From Butyrivibrio sp. (GTDB taxonomy: Bacteria; Bacillota; Clostridia; Lachnospirales; Lachnospiraceae), in the NCBI GenBank assembly GCA_015056575.1, contig SVGA01000030.1, positions 1 through 35,955 on the forward strand: a stretch of 35,955 nucleotides of DNA, in the 5' to 3' direction. The notes under the pieces were generated by a model. The model was not told the origin of the DNA, searched no databases, and worked only from the letters and a program-made list of their open reading frames with translations. Within the stretch, counting starts at the first letter, position 1. The number at the start of each line of letters is the position of its first letter. Shown here one piece after another: positions 7,553 to 15,482 of the stretch. Position numbers and translations under genes: made by a program.

Positions 7553-7561
7553 TGCTATAAT
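7553..7561 (+). promoter_or_regulatory. Extended -10 promoter of the small ORF
   Basis: TGCTATAAT fits the TGnTATAAT extended -10 element and stands 34 bases before the small ORF's ATG. It begins 13 bases after the truncated third repeat copy, so the repeat forms the upstream edge of this promoter. Confidence 0.6.
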
Positions 7562-7595
7562 ATATGTACAATATAATGCCTGGGGAGGTGTTACC

Positions 7596-7766
7596 ATGTT
7601 TGGAAAATCATCAAAGGATATCTACATCAATAATGAGACCCGTCCGCTCTCTGTTTCGGGCTCCAACGACAATCCTTTTATGCAGGAGATGCTTCGCGGA
7701 GAAGAGAAGCGCCGGGAGAAGAATCGTGACGATATCCACAACAGACAGAACGGCTACATCAAATAA
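7596..7766 (+). CDS. Small hypothetical protein, 56 residues
   Basis: A short soluble, highly charged protein: MFGKSSKDIYINNETRPLSV at the start and a Glu/Arg/Lys-rich second half with EEKRREKNRDD. There is no membrane segment, no cysteine and no recognisable domain. The reading frame runs on upstream to 7434 through repeat sequence. GGGGAGGTG (7582-7590) stands 5 bases before the ATG at 7596 and an extended -10 lies just upstream, so the short form is the real candidate. I do not recognise a family. Strong translation and transcription signals are the main evidence that it is a gene. Confidence 0.65.
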   Translation: MFGKSSKDIYINNETRPLSVSGSNDNPFMQEMLRGEEKRREKNRDDIHNRQNGYIK

Positions 7767-8018
7767 GAATTTGGAAATAATTCCAATATGATTAGGCCTT
7801 TTTTTCCAAAAACCATATTCTCGGAGGATATCCATGTGAGTTTTGGAAAAAGAGCTGTTCAAGTAATGCATTATTTCCCAAAATGGCGTATTTTTGGAAA
7901 AACGGCAGATCAATCGCCCAAAATCGCGCTAGAAGCAAAATCGCACTGGAAGCAAAATCGCGCTAGAAGCGAAATAGCACTAGAAGCAAAATCGCGCTAC
8001 ATACGAAATAATAATTAA
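7767..8018. other. Gene-poor stretch with TTGGAA-type inverted repeats
   Basis: No gene is supported here. Short dyads built on the same core recur: TTGGAA/TTCCAA at 7771-7786 (loop ATAA); TTTTTCCAAAA at 7801-7811 pairing perfectly with TTTTGGAAAAA at 7841-7851; and TTTTTGGAAAAA at 7891-7902. A good ribosome-site-like CGGAGG at 7823-7828 is followed only by ATG-TGA. The 17-bp tandem repeat fills 7920-8004. The first hairpin may terminate the small ORF, but it lacks an adjacent T-run. Confidence 0.6.
7920..8004. repeat. 17-bp tandem repeat, five copies
   Basis: Five head-to-tail 17-bp units with consensus AAAATCGCGCTAGAAGC begin at 7920, 7937, 7954, 7971 and 7988. Copies 1 and 3 are identical; the last has a diverged end. 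The 17-bp period is not a multiple of three, and no gene with its own start signal covers the array. There are no spacers, so it is not a CRISPR. Confidence 0.9.
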
Positions 8019-8049
8019 GAGGCAGGGACCCGAGTCCCTGCCTCATTTT
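8019..8049. terminator. Strong hairpin terminator downstream of pyrI
   Basis: An 11-bp perfect stem GAGGCAGGGAC/GTCCCTGCCTC (8019-8029, 8034-8044) has loop CCGA. On the - strand it lies 33 bases after the pyrI stop and is followed by a T/A-rich run, which suits the end of the pyr operon. On the + strand ATTTTT follows, so it can work in both directions. Confidence 0.85.
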
Positions 8050-8076
8050 TATCCCTGCCTTATCTTTATGATAGCG

Positions 8077-8514
8077 TCACATTATATCGCTCTCAGAATA
8101 CTTCTCGTCGCAGTATCGGCAGCGGTAGATCTCTTTTTCCTCGTCTGCCAGATAGAAGATCTGGGGAAGCTCCTGCTCTATGGAGGAGATGCATCTGGGA
8201 TTATGGCACTTGATGACGCCGGTGATCTCCCTTGGAAGTACCAGAGATCTCTTCTCGATTATCTCCCCGTCCTTTATAACATTTACAGTGATGTTGTGAT
8301 CAATGAAAGCCAGTACATCCAGGTCCAGGGAGTTGATGTCGCACTCCACCTTTAAGATGTCTTTTTTGCCCATGGCCTTGCTCTTGGCATTCTTGATGAT
8401 GGCCACGGTGGAATCCATGTTATCAAGGCCAAGGTGCCTGTAGATCTGCATGCTCTTGCCTGCCTTTATATGATCAAGAACGAATCCTTCTTCGATTTTT
8501 CCGATATTTAACAT
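8077..8514 (-). CDS. pyrI: Aspartate carbamoyltransferase regulatory subunit
   Basis: This subunit binds nucleotide effectors and pairs with PyrB to form the allosteric transcarbamoylase of pyrimidine synthesis in the cytosol. The N-terminal part (about 1-100) matches the allosteric domain, with GFVLDHIKAGKSMQIYRHLG. The C-terminal zinc domain has the expected four cysteines: Cys103 and Cys108 in CHNPRC, Cys132 and Cys135 in CRYC. At 145 residues it is a normal length for the family (about 150). AAGGAAGG precedes the ATG by 6-7 bases, and the gene starts 13 bases after pyrB ends, so the two are translated from one message. A strong hairpin terminator follows. Confidence 0.95.
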   Translation of the reverse strand: MLNIGKIEEGFVLDHIKAGKSMQIYRHLGLDNMDSTVAIIKNAKSKAMGKKDILKVECDINSLDLDVLAFIDHNITVNVIKDGEIIEKRSLVLPREITGVIKCHNPRCISSIEQELPQIFYLADEEKEIYRCRYCDEKYSESDIM

Positions 8515-8527
8515 AATATGCCTTCCT

Positions 8528-9448
8528 TTATTTGATATTCAAAAGTGTCAGTATCAGGGCCATTCTCACGTACAGGCCGTATTGAACCTGCTTGAAATAT
8601 GCGGCTCGCGGGTCGTCGTCCAGTTCCACGGAGATCTCGTTTACTCTCGGAAGAGGGTGGAGGATAAACATTTTCTCTTTTGCCAGAGCCATCTTCTCCT
8701 TGTCCAGGATGTAGAAATTGCGAAGTCTGATGTAGTCTTCCTCGTTGAAGAAACGTTCCTTCTGAACTCTTGTCATGTAGAGGAAATCCAGCTGGGGCAT
8801 GATCTCTTCGAGTTTGATGACCTCCTCGTATTGGATGCCCTTCTGACGAAGCATTTCGGTTATGTAGTCGGGAACGCGAAGTTCCTTGGGAGATATAAAG
8901 ATAAAACGGATTCCCTCATATCTGCTAAGGGCGTTAATGAGAGAGTGGACGGTCCTGCCGAACTTAAGGTCGCCGCAAAGACCGATGGTGAAGTTACTGA
9001 GCTTGCCATACAAGGATCTTATGGTCAAAAGATCTGTGAGTGTCTGGGTAGGATGCTGATGGCCGCCGTCTCCTGCGTTTATAACGGGAATGGAAGACCT
9101 GCTTGCCGCCACCATGGGGGCGCCTTCCTTGGGATGCCTCATGGCGCAGATATCAGCGAAACAGGAGATAACTCTTATGGTATCAGCCACGCTTTCCCCC
9201 TTGGCTGCGGAAGAGTTGCTTGCGTCCGCAAATCCGATACATTTACCGCCAAGCCTTAGCATTGCGGTCTCGAAACTGAGCCTTGTTCTGGTGCTTGGCT
9301 CGTAGAAGCAGGTTGCCAGGATCTTGCCGTCACATTTGTGGGAATATCCCTCCATGTCTTTCTCAATCTCACCTGCCAGATCAAAAAGTGATTCCAGCTC
9401 CTCAACGGAAAAGTCCAGAGGATTCATCATGTGCCTTAAATTTTCCAT
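8528..9448 (-). CDS. pyrB: Aspartate carbamoyltransferase catalytic subunit
   Basis: It joins carbamoyl phosphate to aspartate, the first committed step of pyrimidine synthesis. The carbamoyl phosphate site STRTR is at residues 52-56, followed by [12 protein letters not shown]. Also present are a [15 protein letters not shown] segment, a [11 protein letters not shown] loop and the HPLPRVNEI aspartate-binding segment. An in-frame ATG lies at 9460, but GGGAG (9458-9454) is 5 bases from the ATG at 9448, giving a normal 306-residue protein, so the inner start is chosen. It sits between a DUF5050-like gene 31 bases upstream and pyrI downstream. No PyrR-type attenuator or separate promoter fits in the upstream gap, so transcription seems to come from the promoter before the DUF5050-like gene. 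Confidence 0.96.
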   Translation of the reverse strand: MENLRHMMNPLDFSVEELESLFDLAGEIEKDMEGYSHKCDGKILATCFYEPSTRTRLSFETAMLRLGGKCIGFADASNSSAAKGESVADTIRVISCFADICAMRHPKEGAPMVAASRSSIPVINAGDGGHQHPTQTLTDLLTIRSLYGKLSNFTIGLCGDLKFGRTVHSLINALSRYEGIRFIFISPKELRVPDYITEMLRQKGIQYEEVIKLEEIMPQLDFLYMTRVQKERFFNEEDYIRLRNFYILDKEKMALAKEKMFILHPLPRVNEISVELDDDPRAAYFKQVQYGLYVRMALILTLLNIK

Positions 9449-9479
9449 ACCGTCTCCCATTCTTATATTTTTCTCTCGC

Positions 9480-10487
9480 TTACTTGGATATTACGTAAAA
9501 CGGTCCTGCCGCCGCGGACAGATCCAGGGGCATGTGATAAAGCTGATTGTCGTTTCCGTATACTTTAAAGTAAACATAACGGGAAGTCAGGTTGATGCTG
9601 TTGACTGTTCCGTTATAGAGAGTGATCTTGTCGGAGCCGTCCAGGTTGCAGCGCATAAGTGCCGGAGAATCGGCGCTTGAAAAGGCATAATAGATATGAT
9701 TTCTGTCAACGCAGAAGCAGTCAGCTCTGTCGGAGGTGACAAGTTCCTGAGCACCGGTTGTAAGGTTGGTACGCCATATGCTGTAATTGGATTCACCGTT
9801 AAGGTAATACAGATACCCGTCCTGCTCCACAGGGTAGAAGTAAAAGCCCGGGATTACGGTAGAGCCGGAATCGGTGGAGGTAAACAGGGTGTGAATGTCG
9901 TGATCGTTTGTAACGCCGGAGTAATAGATGGTTCCGTTACTGTAGCACACGGGAGATATCATCTCGTCCGCGACCTTGGTCAGGTCCTTCTTGTCACAAC
10001 GGATCTTGTAAAGGCTTCCTCCGTCGGTCTTGACCTGATAATACAGGTACTCGCCGCACAGCTGAACCTCGCCGCAGAAATCTCTGTGAAGAGAGGTGAG
10101 CTTCTCGCCATTGGTCCGGCATCTGTAAATACCGTACTGGTTAGATGCGGCACCAAGGCCTGTGACTTTATCCGATTTGCTGGTGGAATCCATATAGAAA
10201 TAAAGATATCCGTCTGCACCGTTGATGTACTTGGCACCCATAGTGGTGAGACGTTTGGGATTTGTCTCGTCCACATTCATGGAGTAGAGACAATTGTAAT
10301 CATTGGCATTGGAAAAGAAAACTTTGCCGTCCATCTCCAAAAACAGACCGCTGTTCTGAAGATTGCCGGGAGTATTACCGCGGTTTAAAGGATCCATCGG
10401 TATCTGTCTTGCAATGGCATAATAGGTAAGACCTCCTGCCAAAAGCAGGATAAAAATAGAAAAGATCAGAATAAATCTTCTGTTCAT
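9480..10487 (-). CDS. Membrane-anchored DUF5050-like beta-propeller protein
   Basis: The first helix (about residues 5-24, [20 protein letters not shown]) looks like an uncleaved membrane anchor that places the rest outside the cell. The remaining 310 residues are a series of short blocks of the form G-x-Y/I-Y-Y/F followed by LY/I-R/M-N/T-x-D-G, for example [26 protein letters not shown] and [18 protein letters not shown]. This is the pattern of DUF5050/TolB-like propellers common in clostridia. Function unknown; a sensor or ligand-binding role is only a guess. The frame opens at 10535, but GGAGGG (10499-10494) is 6 bases before the ATG at 10487, which gives 335 residues. It appears to be the first gene of the pyrBI transcript. 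Confidence 0.82.
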   Translation of the reverse strand: MNRRFILIFSIFILLLAGGLTYYAIARQIPMDPLNRGNTPGNLQNSGLFLEMDGKVFFSNANDYNCLYSMNVDETNPKRLTTMGAKYINGADGYLYFYMDSTSKSDKVTGLGAASNQYGIYRCRTNGEKLTSLHRDFCGEVQLCGEYLYYQVKTDGGSLYKIRCDKKDLTKVADEMISPVCYSNGTIYYSGVTNDHDIHTLFTSTDSGSTVIPGFYFYPVEQDGYLYYLNGESNYSIWRTNLTTGAQELVTSDRADCFCVDRNHIYYAFSSADSPALMRCNLDGSDKITLYNGTVNSINLTSRYVYFKVYGNDNQLYHMPLDLSAAAGPFYVISK

Positions 10488-10506
10488 CTTTTTCCCTCCA
10501 CTAATC

Positions 10507-10535
10507 ATTATATGCACGTCTTTGCTTGCTATCAA
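10507..10535 (-). promoter_or_regulatory. Near-consensus sigma-A promoter for the DUF5050-pyrBI operon
   Basis: On the - strand TTGATA (10535-10530) and TATAAT (10512-10507) are 17 bases apart. Transcription would start near 10500, leaving a very short leader of about 13 bases that is mostly the ribosome site. Confidence 0.7.
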
Positions 10536-10539
10536 GCAA
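10522..10539. promoter_or_regulatory. Candidate operator: inverted repeat in the divergent promoter region
   Basis: TTGCTTG and CAAGCAA form a perfect 7-bp inverted repeat with a 4-base centre. It covers the -35 hexamer of the leftward promoter and lies 22-39 bases before the -10 of the rightward one, a place from which a bound regulator could affect both. Confidence 0.4.
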
Positions 10540-10560
10540 TAATTGGGCTAAACTTTTAGT

Positions 10561-10566
10561 TATAAT
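10561..10566 (+). promoter_or_regulatory. -10 hexamer of the pheA-thrH operon
   Basis: A consensus TATAAT stands 22 bases before the pheA start codon. The -35 position holds only AATAAT, so the promoter is weak or activator-dependent if real. No T-box or leader-peptide attenuator fits in the 100-base divergent region. Confidence 0.5.
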
Positions 10567-10588
10567 CTAAGGAACGAGAGGACATGAA

Positions 10589-11719
10589 ATGAAGGATCTT
10601 TCGCAGCTTCGAGAGGAGCTTGACGTTATCGACAAGGAAATAGTTGAGCTCTACGAAAAGAGAATGGAAATATCATCACTGGTGGCAGATTACAAGATCT
10701 CCACCGGCAAAAAAGTTCTTGATAGGGAGCGGGAGATTCAAAAGCTAAGCGCCGTAAAAGCCCTTGCTCACAACGATTTCAATAAGGTGGGGGTTGAAGA
10801 GCTCTTTTCCCATATAATGTCTATGAGCAGGAAACTGCAGTATCAGAAACTTTCGGAGCAGGGGGCTTTCCTTCGCCTTCCCTTTATCCCCATAGACAGC
10901 CTTGAGATCGATAAGTCCAGAGTCTGCTACCAGGGAGCGGAAGGGGCCTATTCCGAGATGGCCATGAAAGAGTTCTTCGGCAAGGATGTTAACAGCTTCC
11001 ACGTGGATACCTTCAAGGATGCCTTTGATGCCCTCGAAGACGGCAGCGCGGACTACGCGATCCTGCCCATCGAGAATTCTACCGCCGGCATCGTAAGCGA
11101 GGTGTACGACCTCCTTACGGAATACGAGAGCTACATTGTCGGAGAGCAGATAATAGAGATAAGGCATTGCCTCATGGGACTTCCCGGGGCAAAGCTTGAG
11201 GACATAACCACAGTCTTTTCCCATCCCCAGTCACTGATGCAGTCATCAAGGTTCCTTACCGAGCACAGCGACATCAGGCAGATCAGTATGAAGAACAACG
11301 CCTTTGCGGCAAGGAAGGTAGCTGAGGACGGTGACAAAACGCAGGCAGCCATAGCAAGCCGCCTGGCAGCACAGATCTACGGTCTTGATATCATCGTGGA
11401 CGGGGTCAATCAGGCGGACTCCAACTCCACAAGATTCATCGTCGTGACCAATCGCAAGGTCTTTTTAAAGGGGGCAAAAAAGATATCTCTCTGCCTGGAG
11501 ATAGCGCATGAGGCAGGAGCTCTTTACCATCTGATGTCCCACTTCATATACAACAACCTCAACATGACCAAGATAGAATCAAGACCTATTGAGGACAGAA
11601 ACTGGGAGTACAGATTTTTCATCGACTTCGAGGGCAATCTTGAGGACAGTGCTGTCAAGAATGCCTTAAGAGGCCTTAGGGAAGAAGCCAGGATGATGAA
11701 GATACTTGGCAATTATTAA
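10589..11719 (+). CDS. pheA: Bifunctional chorismate mutase/prephenate dehydratase (P-protein)
   Basis: It turns chorismate into prephenate and then phenylpyruvate for phenylalanine synthesis. The N-terminal AroQ-type chorismate mutase (about 1-90) opens with LREELDVIDKEIVELYEKRM. The prephenate dehydratase domain (about 105-290) starts at VCYQGAEGAYSEMAM and carries the catalytic T281-R282-F283 motif. A C-terminal ACT domain (about 300-376) contains KIESRPIEDRNWEYRFFIDF; ESRP is the phenylalanine-binding signature, so feedback inhibition is expected. AGAGGA lies 6 bases before the ATG. A start-stop mini-frame ATG-AAA-TGA at 10584-10592 overlaps the start codon. This is the first gene of a seven-gene run. 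The length fits the family. Confidence 0.95.
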   Translation: MKDLSQLREELDVIDKEIVELYEKRMEISSLVADYKISTGKKVLDREREIQKLSAVKALAHNDFNKVGVEELFSHIMSMSRKLQYQKLSEQGAFLRLPFIPIDSLEIDKSRVCYQGAEGAYSEMAMKEFFGKDVNSFHVDTFKDAFDALEDGSADYAILPIENSTAGIVSEVYDLLTEYESYIVGEQIIEIRHCLMGLPGAKLEDITTVFSHPQSLMQSSRFLTEHSDIRQISMKNNAFAARKVAEDGDKTQAAIASRLAAQIYGLDIIVDGVNQADSNSTRFIVVTNRKVFLKGAKKISLCLEIAHEAGALYHLMSHFIYNNLNMTKIESRPIEDRNWEYRFFIDFEGNLEDSAVKNALRGLREEARMMKILGNY

Positions 11720-11741
11720 GAAGGGACGGGTGTTTTTTCTT

Positions 11742-13289
11742 ATGACCGGAGAAGTATTTGCGGCAATTGATGTTGGCTCATATGAGATGGCTCTTAAGAT
11801 CTTTGAACTCTCTGCCAAAAACGGAGTAAGGGAGCTGGATCACGTAAGACATCGTATCGACCTTGGCAGTGAGACCTATGCAACAGGCAGGATCTCGGGA
11901 AACCGCGTGGATGAGATGATAAGGATCCTGGGTGAGTTCAAGTCCATCATGAACGGGTACGGAGCAAGGCGCTACAAGGCCTACGGCACCAGTGCCATCA
12001 GAGAGACCAGGGATATCGTGATCCTCCAGGAACTGATCCGCCAGAGGACAGGACTTCATATCGATGTCCTTAGCAATTCCGAGCAGAGGTTTCTTGACTA
12101 CAAGTCCATCGCTCTTAAGCACGAGATGTTCCAGGAGATAATCAAAAGACCTACCGCCATCATAGACATCGGCGGCGGAAGCATACAGATATCTCTCTTT
12201 GAGAAGGATGCCCTTATAGCGACCCAGAACCTTAAGCTTGGTGTGCTTCGTCTCCACACAGTGATGCAAACGGTGCAGGCCACCAGAGCCAAGTATCCGG
12301 AGCTTGTAACGGAGCTTGTTAATTCACAGCTTTCTGTCTTTTCCAAGATGTATCTGAAGGACAGGACCGTGGAGAACCTTATTATTATCGACGACTATGT
12401 GTCACCGGTTCTTGGAAGGATCACCGCAGGTACGGACCATGTGGGGATAGCCACAAGGCAGGAATTTACAGGCTTTATGGAGAAAGCCTCCGATATCAAT
12501 AATGCGGATATTGCAAAGCGCTTCAATATCCCGGAGGATAACATTCCGCTTCTTTACGTTTCGGGAATCCTCATCAACTGCATCCTCGGCATTACAAAGG
12601 CAGAGAATCTCTGGGCTCCCGGCGTTACTCTGTGCGACGGCATAGCCTATGAGTACGCCGAGAAAAAGAATTTTATTAAGTCCCCCCACAGCTTTGAGCA
12701 TGATATTATCAGCTGTGCCCAGAACATTTCCAAAAGATACATGGGCAGCAGATCAAGACGGGAAATCCTGCAGCATATTGCTCTTGCCATATTTGACAAC
12801 ACCAGGAAGATCAGTGGTCTCTCAAAGAGAGACAGGCTTCTTTTGCAGGTGGCAACAATGCTCCATGACTGCGGCAAATACATCAGCATGGTGAATCTTG
12901 GTGACTGTTCCTACAATATCATCATGTCCACCGAGATCATAGGCCTTTCCCACAAGGAGAGGGAGATCGTGGCCAACGTAGTCAGGTACAACCACGAGGA
13001 ATTTGAGTATTTCGCCAGCGGCAGCGCCTATACCGAGGGGCTTTCCTACGAGGAATATCTGAAGGTGGCCAAGCTTACCGCCATCATCAGAGTGGCCAAT
13101 GCCCTTGACAGGACTCACAAGCAGAAGTTCAAGGATGTTAAGGTCTCGGTTAAGGACAAACAGCTTGTGATCAACATCGACACCAGAGACGACATAACTT
13201 TGGAGAAGGGGCTTTTTACCAACAGAGCGTCCTTCTTTGAAGAGGTTTACGGAATCACTCCCGTGATCAGGCAAAAGAGATTACTGTGA
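11742..13289 (+). CDS. ppx: Ppx/GppA phosphatase with C-terminal HD domain
   Basis: This is probably an exopolyphosphatase that removes phosphate from polyphosphate ends, or a pppGpp phosphatase. The N-terminal ASKHA-type domain (about 1-300) opens with AAIDVGS and has the second phosphate motif DIGGGS at 142-147. The C-terminal part (about 320-515) is an HD-type domain with HDCGKY (His375-Asp376) and RYNHEEFEYF, as in long Ppx enzymes. The frame opens at a TTG at 11706 inside pheA. The ATG at 11742 fits the family N-terminus, though an in-frame GTG at 11730 is nearer to the AAGGGA site. It ends 19 bases before ppk1, so polymer making and breaking are encoded side by side. Substrate choice between polyphosphate and pppGpp is not decided by sequence; the neighbour favours polyphosphate. 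Confidence 0.9.
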   Translation: MTGEVFAAIDVGSYEMALKIFELSAKNGVRELDHVRHRIDLGSETYATGRISGNRVDEMIRILGEFKSIMNGYGARRYKAYGTSAIRETRDIVILQELIRQRTGLHIDVLSNSEQRFLDYKSIALKHEMFQEIIKRPTAIIDIGGGSIQISLFEKDALIATQNLKLGVLRLHTVMQTVQATRAKYPELVTELVNSQLSVFSKMYLKDRTVENLIIIDDYVSPVLGRITAGTDHVGIATRQEFTGFMEKASDINNADIAKRFNIPEDNIPLLYVSGILINCILGITKAENLWAPGVTLCDGIAYEYAEKKNFIKSPHSFEHDIISCAQNISKRYMGSRSRREILQHIALAIFDNTRKISGLSKRDRLLLQVATMLHDCGKYISMVNLGDCSYNIIMSTEIIGLSHKEREIVANVVRYNHEEFEYFASGSAYTEGLSYEEYLKVAKLTAIIRVANALDRTHKQKFKDVKVSVKDKQLVINIDTRDDITLEKGLFTNRASFFEEVYGITPVIRQKRLL

Positions 13290-13308
13290 GAATAACGTGA
13301 GGTGACAA

Positions 13309-15447
13309 ATGGCAAAAGAAAAAAAGACAATGGATTTCGAAAATCCCGAGCTTTACATAAACAGAGAGCTGAGCTGGCTTCAGTTCAATGAAAGAGTCTT
13401 GTCGGAGTCGGTGGATGAGACCAATCCCCTTTTTGAGAGGCTTAAGTTCCTTAGTATATCCGCCAGCAACCTGGATGAGTTCTTTATGGTAAGGGTGGCA
13501 TCCCTTATAGACATGATAAATGCAGGCTACAAGAAGCTTGATATCGCCGGCATGACAGCCACGGAGCAGCTTGAAGCTGTCCTTGGCACGGTCCATGATT
13601 TCGTGGATACCCAGTACAGGATCTACAATGAAAAGCTCATTCCGCTTCTTAAGGAGAACGGCCTTCTTATCTGCAGCGATGAGGATCTTACCGATAAGGA
13701 AAAGAGCTATGTGGACAGATACTTCGACGAGTATGTTTACCCCGTTCTTACTCCCATGGCGGTGGATTCTTCAAGGCCTTTTCCACTTATCAGAAACAAG
13801 ACCCTCAATATAGGATCTCTTTTGAAAAAGAAGGAGGGAAAAGACGATGTGGATTTCGCCACAGTTCAGGTTCCTGATGTTCTTCCCAGAATTCTTGAGA
13901 TCCCGGGAAAGGGCGATATCAGAAAGGTGATGCTCCTTGAGAAGGTCATCGAGAGGAACATCAAAAAGCTCTATCTTAACTACGATATCATAACCAGTGC
14001 GGCTTACAGGGTGGGCAGAAATGCTGACCTTTCCATAGACGAGGACGAGGCAGAGGACCTTCTTAAGGAGATCGAGAAGCAGATCAAGCGCCGTCAGTGG
14101 GGACAGGCCATAAGGCTGGAGGTTCCCGCAGGCATAGACAAGAAGCTCCTTAAGTTCATCGCCAAAGAGCTGGGTGTTGAAGCCAACGAGATCTATAATA
14201 TCGAGGGGCCCCTGGATCTTACATATCTTATGAAAATGTACAAGCTGGAGGGCTTTGATCACCTCAAGGAGCACAGCTACATCGATCCCCAGCCTGTACC
14301 GGAGTTTGAAAGCGGTGACAATATCTTTGAGGTCATAAGCCGCGGAGATGTTCTGATGCATCATCCTTACCAGACCTTTGAAAACGTGGTGAGGTTTGTT
14401 GAGCAGGCAGCAGTGGATCCCGATGTACTGGCCATTAAGCAGACCCTTTACAGAGTCAGCGGCAATTCCCCCATTATTGCCGCTCTTGCCAAGGCAGCTG
14501 ACAACGGCAAGCAGGTAACGGTTCTTGTTGAGCTTAAAGCAAGGTTTGATGAGGAGAACAATATCGTATGGGCCAAGATGCTTGAGAAAGCCGGATGTCA
14601 CGTTATATACGGTCTTGTGGGACTTAAGACCCACTGTAAGATCACTCTGGTGGTAAGACGTGAAGAGGACGGGATCAAGAGATACGTCCATCTTGGAACC
14701 GGTAACTACAATGATTCCACAGCCAAGCAGTACACCGATGTGGGACTTTTTACCTGTGCCCCTGCCTTCGGTGAAGATGCAACGGCTGTATTCAATATGC
14801 TTTCCGGCTATTCCGAGCCCCTTGGCTGGAATAAGCTTTCCCTGGCTCCTTTGTGGCTTAAGGACAGGATCCTTGATCTTATCAGAAGAGAGGAGGAGCA
14901 TGCCCTGGCGGGAGAGCCTGCAAGGATCGTTGCCAAGATGAATGCCATCTGCCACAAGGATGTAATAGCAGCTCTTTACAGAGCAAGCAGCGCAGGAGTC
15001 AAGATCGATCTTATTGTCCGTGGTATATGTTGCCTACGGGCAGGTATTCCGGGAGTCAGTGAGAATATTACGGTAAGATCCATCGTCGGCAACTTCCTTG
15101 AGCACAGCAGGATGTTCTACTTTGAAAACGGCGGAAGCCCTGAGTTTTACTGTTCCAGTGCCGACTGGATGCCCAGAAACCTTGAGCGAAGGGTGGAGAT
15201 TCTTTTCCCTGTGGAGGATGATAAGCTCAGAAAGAAGATGTGGCACATTCTTGAGACGGAGCTTAGGGATACCGAGAAGGCCCATGTGATGAACGAAAAG
15301 GGCATCTATGTAAAGATGCAGGCTGTCGGAACTGATGGGGAGAGGATCAATTCCCAGAAGGTATTCGGAGACGAAGCAAAGGTGGCTTCCAAAAAGCGCG
15401 GAGCTGACAGCAGAGTTTTCATTCCCGAGACCAATCTCAAAATATGA
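13309..15447 (+). CDS. ppk1: Polyphosphate kinase 1
   Basis: It makes polyphosphate reversibly from ATP. The N-terminal domain opens with YINRELSWLQFNERVLSES. Later come HHPYQTFENVVRFVEQAA, VTVLVELKARFDEENNI and the phospholipase-D-like catalytic part. The autophosphorylated histidine is His442 in GLKTHCKI, and the second active-site histidine is His599 in FLEHSRMFYFENGG. These correspond to His435 and His592 of the E. coli enzyme. The length of 712 residues is normal. GAGGTG precedes the ATG by 5 bases. It is cotranscribed with ppx, as in many bacteria, and followed by maf 35 bases later. Confidence 0.96.
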   Translation: MAKEKKTMDFENPELYINRELSWLQFNERVLSESVDETNPLFERLKFLSISASNLDEFFMVRVASLIDMINAGYKKLDIAGMTATEQLEAVLGTVHDFVDTQYRIYNEKLIPLLKENGLLICSDEDLTDKEKSYVDRYFDEYVYPVLTPMAVDSSRPFPLIRNKTLNIGSLLKKKEGKDDVDFATVQVPDVLPRILEIPGKGDIRKVMLLEKVIERNIKKLYLNYDIITSAAYRVGRNADLSIDEDEAEDLLKEIEKQIKRRQWGQAIRLEVPAGIDKKLLKFIAKELGVEANEIYNIEGPLDLTYLMKMYKLEGFDHLKEHSYIDPQPVPEFESGDNIFEVISRGDVLMHHPYQTFENVVRFVEQAAVDPDVLAIKQTLYRVSGNSPIIAALAKAADNGKQVTVLVELKARFDEENNIVWAKMLEKAGCHVIYGLVGLKTHCKITLVVRREEDGIKRYVHLGTGNYNDSTAKQYTDVGLFTCAPAFGEDATAVFNMLSGYSEPLGWNKLSLAPLWLKDRILDLIRREEEHALAGEPARIVAKMNAICHKDVIAALYRASSAGVKIDLIVRGICCLRAGIPGVSENITVRSIVGNFLEHSRMFYFENGGSPEFYCSSADWMPRNLERRVEILFPVEDDKLRKKMWHILETELRDTEKAHVMNEKGIYVKMQAVGTDGERINSQKVFGDEAKVASKKRGADSRVFIPETNLKI

Positions 15448-15482
15448 TAAAGTCCGGCTTCCAGCGGGCCGGGGGAGGAAAT

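Noticed and set aside
7139..7571. Two - strand frames sharing LPRYLLTVLIRKS-like peptides
   Set aside because: The similarity between them is only the intergenic repeat read in translation; no start signals.
7920..8004. Possible CRISPR array (also considered for 419-586 and 7285-7539)
   Set aside because: The 17-bp and 24-bp units are head to tail with no spacers, the 103-bp-spaced units are too long and have related intervening sequence, and no cas gene is present.
13771..14955. 394-codon open frame on the - strand
   Set aside because: It lies entirely opposite ppk1, whose motifs are continuous; it has no ribosome site or recognisable domain and is a shadow of the real gene.
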